64,000 bases of DNA from contig NC_135776.1 of assembly GCF_028453695.1 (NCBI RefSeq), positions 14,826,663 to 14,890,662 on the forward strand. The letters are read 5' to 3'. Under the pieces are notes generated by a model. The model searched no databases. It was not told where the DNA came from and saw nothing but the letters and a program-made list of their open reading frames with translations. Below are positions 22,319 through 34,061 of this stretch, one piece after another. The first letter of the stretch is position 1. Every line of letters starts with the position of its first letter. The position numbers and the translations under genes are program-made. The stretch is from Augochlora pura (Eukaryota > Arthropoda > Insecta > Hymenoptera > Halictidae).

Positions 22319-25043
22319 CGAGAGAAACCCCCGTGAACAGTTGCACCTAGAGAACCAGCCGCATTGCTCGATATCCACGCACGAGAGGGGATTTGGTATC
22401 GACTCGTTGACCGAACGATTGTCGAGCTGCTCGGGGTCAGGTCACGGCTCTAGCCTGCAGTTGCTTTCACCGGCTCGCCTGAGACAGCGTGTGTCAAACT
22501 GGTCGGGATCGCATCCGGCGATCTCGCCGCGTTCCCGTTGCCGCGAAACATTTTTACACGACGGCCGTCGACGGCTCTCGACCGGGGCCCGACGAGAACG
22601 GACCCAGTCACGGTCTCCTCGATCGACTATTATCGCACTGTCGCGCACAAACGTAGCCTAACACGAGAAAGGGGCCGAGAAGAACGACGCCAGCCAAATC
22701 GCTAGAGTTCTCGTTTAATCGCTGTTAGCTCGGTGTAAAGTATAGTAGCTGAGAGTCTAGGAGACACTAGGCGGCAACCTCGAGGAGCAGTCACCTTAAC
22801 TCTAAGTTTAGAATCGCTCCCACTCTCGTCGGGCTCCGTGATTGTCCGCAGAGTCGCGCGACGGCGACGGACACCTGGAACCCAAGATGGCGGCCGTGGT
22901 CCGAACCGGAAGTCCTGAGTGGCCAGAGGACTCCGGCGCGGCGATAGTTACTTAAAGCCCCCTTAGCGAGCTTCTTCGTAGACACTTGTAACGGGAAACG
23001 GTTCCCATAGTTCGGGACCTCTCGAGATTCGTCCTCCAAGGTCTTCGACGAATTGTTCAATCAGAAGCAATAGCAACGATCGTGTCAGATTATTGGGGAG
23101 GCGCGGGTGGCTCCGTGAATTGCTTCGGAAGAGTACCGCGAACCGTGACGTTCCACGCGCTCGTAGAACATCGGTCGCTCATTAATCGATTGGTCGAGCA
23201 GGATCGAGCTCGTCAAAGGACGAGCCAGGCTTCCAATTAAGCAGCTCGCCGGCACTCCTTCCGAGCGGCAAATCCTTTCTCCGGAGCTTTTTTTCGTCGG
23301 AGCAACTTCTCGCGGGGAAATTAGCCGCGCACACGGTATTAAGAGAGCTACGCCGCGGGACGCAGTCACCTACCCGCCTCTGGAATTAATAATCGGCTCG
23401 TTGCTTTCCTTAATTGGCTTCTCGCCATGGGGGAGGTTTGATTCGCTGCTTAATTAAGCGGCTGCTCGAAGATAGCAAAATTTTAATCACCGGTTTTTTG
23501 CGCTCGCGGGAGCTTGTTGTGCGCCAGCGTGCTTTCTCGCGGGGTTCGCCCGCGATCGATGTGCCCGATCAAAGGGGAAATTACCGGACACCGATCGTGG
23601 AATTTTGATTTTAATGAGACGTCCGGACTCCGTTCGGAGTTTCCTCTATTTTCGGGCGAATATTATTCCCGGCTTCGGAGAACGGATCCTTAGTTCGAAC
23701 TCGATTACGCCGCGTCTCGACTCGAAACTCGAAAGTCGCTCTTACGTGGATACGTTGCTTCGGTTTCTCGGCTTTCATGGGGCAAGTTGGCTCTTCGTCT
23801 ATTAACGTTATCACTGGACTTACGAAGTTCCGTTTCTAATAACTCCCGGTGACCTGAGCCAGTTAGAGGCCTGTGCACACAGCATACGTTTCCAATTCAA
23901 TGGACGCGAAACATCGTACGCCTCGCGTCGATAACTCGTCGTATCTCTTTCTACATTGGCGGCCAGTCTGCAAACTCGATAGAGGTTTCGCGAAATTAAT
24001 CCTTTCGCAATAGTGTTCAACTTTGTCCGAAGCAAATTTTGATCCTTTCGCGGATTTTGTTCATTTTTTTTTTGGCAAATCGAATTCGCTCTTTTCTCGC
24101 CTATTTTCTTTGCGATAAATAAATTGAAATAAATTCTTTGTAATAAAATTCATAGCGAATTTACAGATTGAAATAATGTTTTATAAATAACTGTAGAAGA
24201 TTAAAGGAAAGATTAATTGTTTTATACCGTTCATGTAAAATATTCGAATGAATGATTAACGTGCAAATGTAGTCTAATTTTCGAAGTACATTCGAATGAT
24301 TTATTCGAATATCTTATGCACATCGTACGTAAAAATACAGATTATTCTGTTATCGGCTTTCCATGAATAGCAATTTTTATTTGTTGAAGTCGGTTTTAAG
24401 TAGAACGAGACATCGAGATACTGGTTAAGTACAGGTCAAATTTCTGCAGAGCCATAATTCGGTTAATTAACAAATTACGCGCGAATCGAGCTTCGGGAAG
24501 AGATATTGAAAAAGGAAAGATACGAATCCCTGATATTTGTTACACTAATTAATAAGGAAACACGAATCGTGCAGATCGGTTTATTCAGAATCAAACATAT
24601 TTTTTGAGCTCTTTACCTATATTTTAATAAAAATGTACTGCGATATTTTTGGAAATGCATTGAACGTCTGTTCAGATAGCTTAATCTTATGAATTCGTAT
24701 TTTATCTCCCCCCACCCCCCAACCACCCACCCGAATTTCATACGAGAACAGCTAGCACGGTTTTTTCGTTTTTACATCGTCGAACGACGAAACGCGTTTC
24801 ACGTTTTTCCCGGAAAATTGCACACCGCTGTCTTTATACCTTCTGCAATCACCGCACCGATTCTGTTCCGTGCACTTAACGACGACTAGATTTTCGACAG
24901 ACTTGAACGTCTACGTTAGAATTAACAATTATTCGCGTCGACGTTGGTCGGCAAACATTCGTGAACGATTGCTACGTCATCCGACGTGCCAACTATTTTA
25001 AAATATTGTTTGCACAATACGGACACGAAGAAATATTTGCCGA

Positions 25044-25352
25044 CATTCTAAAATATTATTCCGTGTGATTCAAATCGCAAGAAGGAGAAGAATATATTTC
25101 GAACGTTTACGGAAACGTGGATCGTTCTATAAAAATCACCATTGATTTTCGTATCGTTTGAAATTATTTCCTGGCATTGTAAAAATACGGATCGTTACAT
25201 TGTAAAATATTATTCCAAGCGAATGAAATCGTGAGAACGACAGAAATATATTTCAAATGTTTACGGAAACGTCGATCGTTCCATGAAAATCAACACTGAT
25301 TTTTCGTACGATTTTAAATTATTTCTCGACATTATAAACGTAAAGATCATTG
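25044..25352. repeat. Tandem duplication, unit about 154 bp
   Basis: Two copies start CATT(C/G)TAAAATATTATTCC at 25044 and 25198. They share ATATATTTC(A/G)AA(C/T)GTTTACGGAAACGT, GATCGTTC, an AAAATCA-C-TGATTTT-CGTA block and AAATTATTTC. They are diverged and non-coding. A weaker partial match lies just upstream, near 25000. Confidence 0.75.
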
Positions 25353-26266
25353 CGTAAATGCATAAAGATGCGTAAAGAACGTTTCTATTTTTCTAACTTA
25401 CCCATGAAGCTGACTATTTATTTAATCGTCGAAAAATTTTCGTTCGAAGAAAGCCGGGAAAGCGTTTCCGTATCCTGTCACCGAAATTCTAAATTTCTGG
25501 GGAGCGACGATTCAAATTCAGCGCCGTCACGGGAAATCCAAAAGGAAAATCGCTCGCACCGACGAGTGCCGGAAAATCTTGTCCTCGCATTGGCGTGACC
25601 GAATTTCGATCGGTCGCCTAAATCGCACAGAACGAGCTCGTCGGCCGAGCGCATCACGGAACGCACGATTCGCGCTGCCCTCTCCTGATAAAATCGATCA
25701 TGCTCGATCATGCTCGATCGATCGTTTTCGCCTGGATGATTTATTAGAGGGACGCGATAATTAATCTGCAGGATGGCGAACGCCGTGCCCTGCAAGTTTT
25801 GCCAACCGTTCGGTGTCTAACGAGTGCAACGGCATTTGAGACTGATTTTATGCATTTCTGGACTCGAATTAAGCCCTTCCTAGGAACTTCCTGCCCGTGG
25901 ATTGCAATCAGTCCCCTCGTTACGGTCGATCTCTTTGACCGACCGGCTTCCGGTCGGGCGATTCGCTGGAATTCCGAATCGTTCACGTTTATGGAAAATC
26001 GCTCGTGATCGCTGTTTCGATCATGCACTCTCGAAATCCTTCTCTCGATCCGGTTCCATCTTTCTCCGCTCGCATTACCTTGCGAAATTCTCAATGCAAC
26101 CCTTTCCCTTGCCACTCGCTCCGCGATCACGACTAGAACCTTCTCGACTCTTAGGGGAGAAAGAGAATTTATATCTATCGCGTGACTATGTTTAGTCAAA
26201 TGCTGAATATTCGACTACATTTAGTCTTCCATTCTTCTTCCAGTCTTTAGAAGAATGAAGATTGTT

Positions 26267-26536
26267 TTAACCTCCACTGTCGCGCCTACTATGCGAAACA
26301 ATTGTCATACCGAGTCGCACAGACTTGGTCCAGTTTTCAGAGAATCGTCACTCAAGAACTAACAATACTACGGATAAACAAAAATTTAACAATACAATTT
26401 GGACATTCTAGAACACGTTTCCCTTTGTTATAATTCGATATATGACTGTCAACTGCATCGAATTAATTTTTAATTACATTCTCCGCACGGGAAAGCTACT
26501 TTTTTTTACCAGAACATACAGCACAGCGGAGGTTAA
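26267..26536. mobile_element. TTAA-flanked MITE (CCTCCRCTGT ends)
   Basis: A 262-bp segment bounded by TTAA. The left end is CCTCCACTGTCGCG and the right end is ACAGCGGAGG, giving the inverted repeat CCTCC(A/G)CTGT. The interior has no coding capacity. It is a piggyBac-style non-autonomous element by target site and end structure. Confidence 0.65.
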
Positions 26537-27016
26537 AAATCCTATTAAAAATTTCAAAGTGAAACTAGTAATACAAATATCTTACATTGATCTCAAACGA
26601 ACGCAACTGTCGCTGCAAATAAAAATTCTATACCTTGCATAATATTTGCAAAACGTCGCAACGGATTCCACCCTCCTTGTTTCCCGTACCAAAAACAGCA
26701 TCTCGCGTTATTCGATTCAGCAATGAAATAAATTCGTTCGCGTCAGCGCGTCAGAAGGCTTGCATGAACGAAGCAAGGCGAATTTCCAAACGACCGTGAC
26801 GCGGGCAGTCGGCGCGACAGGTGAACGAAAGCCGGAAGCGGGCAATTTGGCCGCGTGCAATCGGGCCCGGGCCCGATTCGCGGCGATTCGCAGAATTCCA
26901 CGCACGACCGGCGGCTCGTAAATGAGTTCGCGACGATGAATAAACAATGATTTTTCGAGGCTCGGTGCGACGAACGGCGGCGACGGCCGCCGGCAACCGG
27001 AAACGGGGGAGGGGGG

Positions 27017-27040
27017 AGAAAGAGAGAGAGAGAGAGAGAA
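27017..27040. repeat. GA microsatellite
   Basis: (GA)n of about 24 bp preceded by a G-rich run. Confidence 0.9.
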
Positions 27041-29197
27041 AACGACACACAAACTGCTACGCATCTCTTTGTCTTTCGTTGGCACGCGCGAAATTGCAAA
27101 TTTCGACAGTGTATCACGTGCCGGAAACGCGTACGCCTCCCCGCGAACGGCGAACTTCGCGGGAAGAGGAAGTTGAAACGAGACTTTGGCCGCTGTTTGC
27201 CTGCCAGTCGGTGTTTCTGGTTTCAATTACTGCCTCGTCCCGGGCTAATTGAACGCCGTGCACTCGACACTCTTTGACTGGAACAAGACCGTCTCGGTGA
27301 AACATTCTATTACCGGGGAATCTTGAGTTTCCACGTCCCACTGTACTTATTTCCTTGTTTTGTTCGCCGTCAGGCAGACGTTTTTACAGACGTTTTTACG
27401 TTCCTCGACAATTCAGCTCGCGCCGAAACGGACGTGCCTCTAACCCTTTCAGCCACGATTTCTTTCGCAGGTACGCTGGTTAACGTTGCTTGTCGCTAAT
27501 AAATTCGCACGGCGAGACGGATCTTGTTCCCTTCGATGTTCAAACACCGTGCAGAGTTTTGTTTCGTTGCGACGGTCTCGTTGCTGAATTTTCATTTATC
27601 GTCGAATTCTAATTCGATTTCGCAAAGTGGCGGCAAGTACGGCGGCCAGAATTTTCGACTGCGTTGACCTTGTACATACGTTGTCAACCATAATCGTAGG
27701 ATAAAGGCAACAACCAGTGCTAATTAGGTGTAATTAGAGGACAACAAAGCTGTATTATCTGTAACGCAATACTTATTAACAATGAGATTGTTAACGAGAG
27801 AAGAGCGCCGGGCTGCGGACTAAAAATAAACCGCGCGTCGACACGCGATCGTCGACCACACACACGCCGGCTTTTCAAATCGCGAAATTATGTTCAGCGG
27901 AGAATTCCAGCCGACTACGGATTTTCCGTGCCGTTCGACGCTCGCGCGTTTAATCACACGATTTCCCATAGAACGACCGGATGAACAATAGTTCGTTTCA
28001 TTTCGTGCTCGAGTCGGAACAAAAAGTATAGCACTGTGCAGAATCGCCGCCGGTGATAAGCGGACCGCAGATTTTACGCATTTGCGGCGTGGCTGCGTTC
28101 ACGAAACTGAGGTAGGCGATATTTAAAACGTTGGATCAACCGACAGAATCGAACGATGTTTATTTAGAACTTGGTGAAATTGTTAAAAAAAAGAAACGAA
28201 AAACGATTTATGTTAGTTTGTATCTTTGAACGCGACGATGCAACCGAATGCATCGATGCACGGAATTTTTATTTCGCATGAAGATCCGTGGTCTAAATTT
28301 CGCTCTGTGTTTATTAAAAATGAACAGTCGAGAGTACGTGTCGGCTCTGTTGGTTTCTTTGACAACAAAGGAGTATTTTTCAGACGAAGTGAGCAACGGA
28401 ATTCGTGCATCATTCTTAAGTTTCCTCAGAAGTCGCTAGGTATGTGTAAAAACGAATGCGAACGAACCTTTGTACCGCGATTTTCCTTATAATCCCGTTA
28501 ATGAACGCTTCATGAATCATTTCCCTGACACAATAGACTCTCGTGTGACAAGAGTTTTGCGCCAAAAAATTATAATTTCGCGCGCAACTGCTGTAGATAC
28601 CACGAAACCTCCAGGTTTTTGCTTAACAGCCTTCGTACAATATAATATAATAATATCCTCCATATTACAAAAGAAAACCTTTCGCGCAATGTTCCTGAAA
28701 TACAAATTCGAAGCACCTGTTATACAAGAGCCTATCGTCCCGAAACATTAATAACAAAAGAATCGATCATCGTTTCGCTTTAGAATAAATCTCTAATGGA
28801 TCATGCGCAGCGGGTTAAGGACGATGGACGACGATCCCAGGTATCTAACGAAGCCTAGTTCATTGAATTTCGCCAACTTGTGCCATAAAATGTCCCATAG
28901 ATCTCCGCCGGTAGTCCTTCTACCCCGAAAGGAATCTCCCCCCTTCGTACCCGAAGAAATACGAACGCGTCGAAATGCACGAAACGATGCAACGCGAGTC
29001 GATGCAACGCGGAAAACCGCTTGAAGGCGAGCGTCGACGAAGAGACGGCGGCGGCGAGGCCTCGGGCAGCCATCTTCCCGGCCGCCGTTTCCAGCCCGAG
29101 CGCGGCTTCTCTCCGCGCCGCTAGAGACTCGAATTTTTCTAGAGAAACTGCGATCGCTTTACTTTCATTCGTACGGCCTATTGTACGCGTCTAGACT

Positions 29198-29245
29198 GTA
29201 TAAATGTACCATAGCAATAATGACCGAGGACTGTACATACGTTGG
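29198..29245 (+). promoter_or_regulatory. Possible Pumilio-type 3' UTR motifs
   Basis: Two UGUA-type words occur close together in a candidate distal 3' UTR: TGTATAAAT near 29199 and TGTACATA near 29235, the second fitting the TGTANATA Pumilio consensus. They are relevant only if the receptor transcript extends this far. Confidence 0.25.
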
Positions 29246-29413
29246 CGACGAACGAACGACGAGAGTCGGCTATCCTGTGTGCGTCTCTGCGCGCGCCTGT
29301 GCGTATGCGTGTGCCTGTGGACGTGTGCCCGTCGTTTTTTGTAACTGATGTTACCTGGTGTAGCGTGCGTGTTCCGTGTTGCTTAAAGGTGTACTATACA
29401 CATATACACACAT

Positions 29414-29415
<2 letters not shown>

Positions 29416-29446
<31 letters not shown>
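29416..29446. repeat. GA microsatellite
   Basis: (GA)n of about 30 bp. Simple repeat. Confidence 0.9.
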
Positions 29447-29453
<7 letters not shown>

Positions 29454-29609
29454 CGCAGAAAAGAGCGGCGTAATTACTGTCGAACTGTCCCAGAAATGAT
29501 GGTTAGTCCTCGTCATCGATGGGGATTCCGTTCTTTCTACCGAGAAGTGACAGTGGAAACTAGTCGGAAAAATTAACTACGCGACACTGTGCATGTGCAA
29601 GGAGTACTA

Positions 29610-29689
29610 CAGTGGCGTAGCGCGTACGCGGAGCCTCTGTACGCAGTTCAGAATTGCAATGCTCGCTGGCTAAACGCTCCACGCCACTG
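29610..29689. mobile_element. 80-bp CAGTGGCG inverted-repeat element
   Basis: It starts CAGTGGCGTAGCGCG and ends CGCTCCACGCCACTG, so the termini are inverted repeats of about 13-15 bp. The internal string GAGCCTCTGTACGCAGTTCA followed by GAATTGCAATG aligns with sequence at 53571-53630, showing a dispersed family. The ends resemble hAT-type CAGTG-G termini, but I saw no clear 8-bp target duplication. Confidence 0.5.
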
Positions 29690-29723
29690 TGAGCAACTCC
29701 CTGCGCATGCGCTGTCTTATATA

Positions 29724-30310
29724 CAGTGGGTCAAAAAAAGTATTGGCACAACCAGTTTTCTTTGAATATCTTTAAACTATAAAGTAATCTATTAACATTA
29801 ACTGTGTTTATTACTGTCTATTGATGCACATAAATAGTATGTTTACTGAAAAGTCACGATTATTTGTTATAAGGAAATAAAGTCAAGAGAACGAAAAATC
29901 CAGAGTCAAAAAAGTATTGGCACGCGTACGAATAGCTACAAGAGCAAATGTTACACAACTGCAGAAGTGTACAATTAAACTTACTTAATATTTGGTGCGC
30001 ATGCCTTTAGCCTTAATTACGGCCTGTAATCGATTAGGTATCGATTCGATAAGTTTTTGCATAATTTTCGATGAAATGTTAGACTACTCTGTTAAAAGCG
30101 TCGCTTTGAAATCATTTTTGTTTCTTGACTCTGGATTTTTCGTTTTTTTGACTTTATTTCCTTATAACAAATACCTGAGACTTCTCAGTAAACATACTAT
30201 TTACGTGTGTCAAAAGACCCTAATAAACATAGTTAATGTTAATAGATTACTTTACAGTTTAAAGGATATTCAAAGAAAGCTGGTTGTGCCAATACTTTTC
30301 TGGCCTACTG
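29724..30310 (-). mobile_element. Tc1-family transposon, internally deleted
   Basis: A 587-bp element flanked by TA dinucleotides (29722-29723 and 30311-30312). Terminal inverted repeats of about 190 bp begin CAGTGGGTC and CAGTAGGCC and share AGTATTGGCACAACCAG. The AGAGTCAAAAAAGTATTGGC word repeats inside the left arm near 29902, so the element has the inverted/direct-repeat end structure known from several Tc1 elements. The interior keeps only the last 30-odd codons of a transposase on the minus strand (29985-30083). Most of the transposase is deleted. Confidence 0.85.
29985..30083 (-). pseudogene. Tc1 transposase C-terminal remnant
   Basis: The minus strand reads MQKLIESIPNRLQAVIKAKG followed by MRTKY and a stop codon. 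This is the characteristic C-terminus of Tc1-like DDE transposases (an LIESMPRRCQAVI-KAKG-like motif). An in-frame stop lies just upstream at 30084-30086, and the catalytic domain is absent. It cannot encode an active enzyme. Confidence 0.85.
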
Positions 30311-30510
30311 TAGCTAATTTTCTGAACTGCACTCGTCGAAGGGGTCAAGGGGTTTTCAGTCTTCTTATTCGGGACTACGTCAGCGACCCGGCCCGTCGAA
30401 CGCGACCGAATGCAATCCGGACACCGTCATTTGTATTATTTACGCGCGTCGACCGCGCCTTTCACGGACTTCCGTCTTCGACTCTTTATCCAGCATTCAT
30501 AAGTTCCTGC

Positions 30511-30534
30511 AGAGAGAGAGAGAGAGAGAGAGAG
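30511..30534. repeat. GA microsatellite
   Basis: (GA)n of about 24 bp. Simple repeat. Confidence 0.9.
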
Positions 30535-33500
30535 CCGTGCCGAATTGGCCGCGCCAATATTCGAAATGTTTCGATTAAAGTCAAATAAATCAGTTTAAGC
30601 TTGAAACAAAAGCCCTAGATATATATATTCCTATAATTTAACTGGTCTTCGAATTGCGCCGGATAACGGATTAACGAAAATTTGCCGGAATCGCGACCTT
30701 GCTTTACAGCCCACGGAATTAATCGGAGCACATGTCGGAGTGCTCTCGGTGCTCGTCAGACCGGCGCGCAGAGAGTGTAAATAAGTGATCGACGAAGCAT
30801 ATCCGACATCGGCACGAAGAAAATGATCGATGTAAACGAGGCGGGCAACGGAAGTTCGTGGAAATGTCAAGGGGTTGGTCACCGCGTGTGCACATCGGAC
30901 GGATCGCGTCCGCTCGAAAGTAGATTCCTGCCAATTTTTCTCCGGGTAGCGGGTGTTGCCGCCGGCGTACAGCTAGCCTGTAAGATGACGCGTGACGGAC
31001 GTTCATCCGAAGCGGATGGAACCGTTTGTAACGCTCGCGGGCTGCGGATCTCCGCGATGGAGAGTGGCGGGAGAAAGGGTTTACCCGAACGAACCCGGAA
31101 ACGACGAAGTCGAATGTACTTTTAGTTGTCGAACACAAAGCTAGACGGCTTGTTAGCTGCGCAAGTGAAATCTTCAACCGACAGTTTGTTAACCGTGGTA
31201 ATTTATTTGCGTTCAGAGACAGAACCAGACGTAGACACTTTTGTACTGTTTTTGATATTTGTTCCGGTACGAATTAGATCGTTCAGACGACCTTACTGTT
31301 CTGTTAATAACTGTTCCAATGTTTCTCCGAACAACTGGTATGTACTTTTAATGAATAAAACTACATACGACTTGAATCCGCTGTTGCTTCTTACGACATT
31401 CGCCGCGCAATGCCGCGCGCAGTGGCGCCGGAAGTCCGCCGATATTTACTTGAAATCTAAACGACTTGGAAGAAGGGAATAATATTCATACTCGTCTGCT
31501 CATCATAAGTTATAAATCTCCATTACGAATTACAATCGTTAACTTATGACAAGGTGTTAAATATCAAAGGTGTTCAAAGAAGAAAAATCTTCCTATTTTT
31601 ATCTATGGGACGACGCACTATGCCCGTACGATTTCGAAGTTATTCTTTCGGATTTGTAAGGGTGGAGAATCGTTGCGCGCTGTCATGGGGCGCTGTCACA
31701 CTGACTCGCCATCGGACGCACGCTCGAACTTTCCGATCGATTCTATCCGTCGCATACGTATTGTCCGCGGTAATAACGATCGGCCGACGGCGTACTCAGA
31801 TCGACATACGTATTCCGCGCGGATATCGAGACGAGCGTGATTTTCAAAAGGGAATTATATCGGAAGCAATTAAGCAGTGTCGATGGGATCGTCCTGGCTG
31901 ACAGCCCCGGATACAGGGCCGCTCTTGAAACTTTCAGCAGAATCGGACCGGGCAAACGCGGACCTAATCCCTAACCGAATCGAGCAAACGACCTACTTCC
32001 TACCCAATATCCATGTGATATACGGAGATCGGTATAATTAAAAGTTTCGTCGATTTAGAAATTGCTTCCTGCCTGCGGAGGGGTGACGGAAGAGGATGGA
32101 ATATTTTTGCGAGATCCTCTGAAAATTTCTACCACGCGGAGAGCTCGTTTATTTATTGCAGGCTTAATGAATGAGAATAATGTGAATTCTAAATTGAAAT
32201 ATATCGCGTTATTATGTTCGTGTCGATCGAGAAACAATCATAAATGGGATGTAAAATTGAGAACCAAATTAAATGAATTAAATGAATTAAATGAGAATGA
32301 TGTACAATTATGATTGGAAATTATTATTTATAAAATTACCAATGTCAGGAACAATATATAACGAGTCGGAACAGTTGATGAAATCGAGTGAAAAATTCGT
32401 AGATAATGTGTAGTATAAATCGTTCAAGGAGTTAATGAGATTTGGCTTATATTTGCAGAATGGCAATCGCCGCGAATAAATTTCGGTATCTGGAAAGATA
32501 ATAATAATTTGCGATACACTGCAAGGTATATCATTTTTTTGAAATTTCGAGTTGAACACTCGTTTCGTGCGCGCGCGGGCAGGCGTTGAAAAGCTCCGTT
32601 CAGAATGGGGGATCGGTAGTTGTATGAATAGCGAAGAAACTATTATTCGAAGAAAGTATTCTGAAAATAGAGTGCAATTGCGCTATTGTGCAGCAAACGC
32701 ACCGGAGGATCTCTCTTTTTTTTTCCCGTGGCAGCCGCGAGCTGCTGCAACCTCGCCTCGTCAAATAAGTGGATAATGACCTACATTCTCGTCTTTTCAG
32801 CCGGTTTTCCATCCGACACGAGACAACGTTCGACGCCGCGAAACTCTCGGCTCGAAGCCCTTGAAATTTACACGAACACCGACGAGCGGACGCCGCGCGG
32901 ATACGCGTCGCGGAATCGAATCCGGGTGGGAGGAAAAGTTGCCGTCGGATGAATAGGGGGCCTCGATATTCGGACGAGAAACATTTATATTGACCTGGGG
33001 AGCACTCGGCTGCGTTCCGGCGTCCCGTGAATTGGCCCTCGAAAACGCGGATTTGCATCAAGGTCCGCAGCACGCTAATGAGACGCTGCATTATGCAGCG
33101 AAGGGAAGCGGAATCTCCGACGATCGTTGCACCAGTTTTGTTGTTTTCGTTTAACCGACGACGCGATTGCGTGGGCGAACCGGATAAAAATTATTTCCGA
33201 ATATCGCGGCACGCTCTTCGTTCTTTTTTTTCTCTTATTTCGCAGCAGAGTCCGCAATCTATCAATTAACACTTTACCGATCGGTCAATCGGTCGTGAAC
33301 ATTTCTATTATTATAGAGCAATTAAGTCTGTTAATATTTTTATATTCTCATAATATTAACGCTGGACAATATTTATTTTATCTATTTATTTCGTTTTTAT
33401 TTATTTTATTAATCGCGAAAAATATTTAATATTTTAAAGTTTTATGATAATGTTGGAGCTCACAGTAGGACTTTCATCGCAATAATAGATAACAAATTAT

Positions 33501-33962
33501 CGGTCGGTAAAGTGTTAAGCAACATTTCTTTAGTTGATTAAGAGTGTCCTTCAGGTGAAAATAAAATAAAAATGTCGACGGTGTTTGTTTAATGTTTTCT
33601 TACGTTAGTAATGTTCTCCTGTGTTTTACAAAGGATGCAGGACGAATCTTAACATAACCTTCACATAACCATACTAATATTCAGAGCAACGACGTAAAAG
33701 CTTAAACAATCCGTGATACGAGACGGAGCAGCGATAAAATAATTATATATACATATATTTCTCATCAAAAGAAATGCGTGCACTGGATTCGAAACGATCA
33801 AAGTAATTTTTAATTGATATCGATCAGCAAAAATCACATTTCAGAAAGTGTCACGGAGAGCAAACGTTATTTTCGAGTTTCCGAGTGAACTCGACGCAGG
33901 TGCGGCTCGCGGAACCGTCGGGTAATATTAACAATTTCGTTTGTTAATCGATCCGATTTCAG
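30535..33962. other. Non-coding block before the orphan exon
   Basis: No exon is supported. GC-rich parts at 30.7-31.1 and 32.6-33.1 kb give overlapping chance frames on both strands. One TTAA-flanked element lies at 33266-33518. The rest shows no structure I can name. Confidence 0.45.
33266..33518. mobile_element. TTAA-flanked MITE (CACTTTACCG ends)
   Basis: A 245-bp segment bounded by TTAA. The left end is CACTTTACCGATCGGTCAAT and the right end ATTATCGGTCGGTAAAGTG, an inverted repeat of about 16 bp. Its left half aligns with the truncated copy at 12008-12057. It is a non-autonomous piggyBac-style element. Confidence 0.7.
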
Positions 33963-34061
33963 AGCCATCGAGTCACCGCCAAGAACGAGATTGCAGAGGA
34001 CCGCTTTCGGGGCCGGGCTCTGAGGTACACGCCGCTTAAAGAGGTGTTCAAACAGCTGAAG
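33963..34061 (+). CDS. Isolated 33-codon internal exon, gene unrecognised
   Basis: A 99-bp exon with an acceptor (CGATTTCAG) and a strong donor (AAG|GTAAGTAAG). Only one of three frames is open throughout: it starts SHRVTAKNEIAED and ends RFRGRALRYTPLKEVFKQLK, basic and probably helical. Length is a multiple of three and both phases are 0 in this reading. Codon use and GC are gene-like. I do not recognise the protein. No partner exon was found in the surrounding 10 kb on the plus strand, so flanking introns are probably long. It could be part of a separate gene downstream of the receptor, or an alternative exon of a large gene crossing the window. Confidence 0.6.

Larger units (their letters stand above)
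22319..29600 (+). other. Presumed 3' UTR grading into spacer
   Basis: GC-rich sequence follows the receptor stop codon without an obvious nearby polyadenylation signal. The open frames here (for example 22341-22661, 25744-26199, 26717-27226) are arginine/serine-rich chance frames in CpG-rich DNA. The stretch holds a 154-bp tandem duplication, a TTAA-flanked element and GA microsatellites. A TG/GT-rich segment near 29.27-29.40 kb with Pumilio-like words may mark a distal 3' UTR. Where the transcript ends cannot be read from sequence alone. Confidence 0.4.

Noticed and set aside
26717..27226. Overlapping open frames on the minus strand (up to 169 codons)
   Set aside because: Serine/proline/arginine-rich low-complexity products produced by a GA/TC microsatellite and CpG-rich DNA.
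29992..30588. A 198-codon plus-strand open frame
   Set aside because: Most of it runs through the Tc1 element on the strand opposite its transposase remnant, then into a GA microsatellite. It is a shadow.
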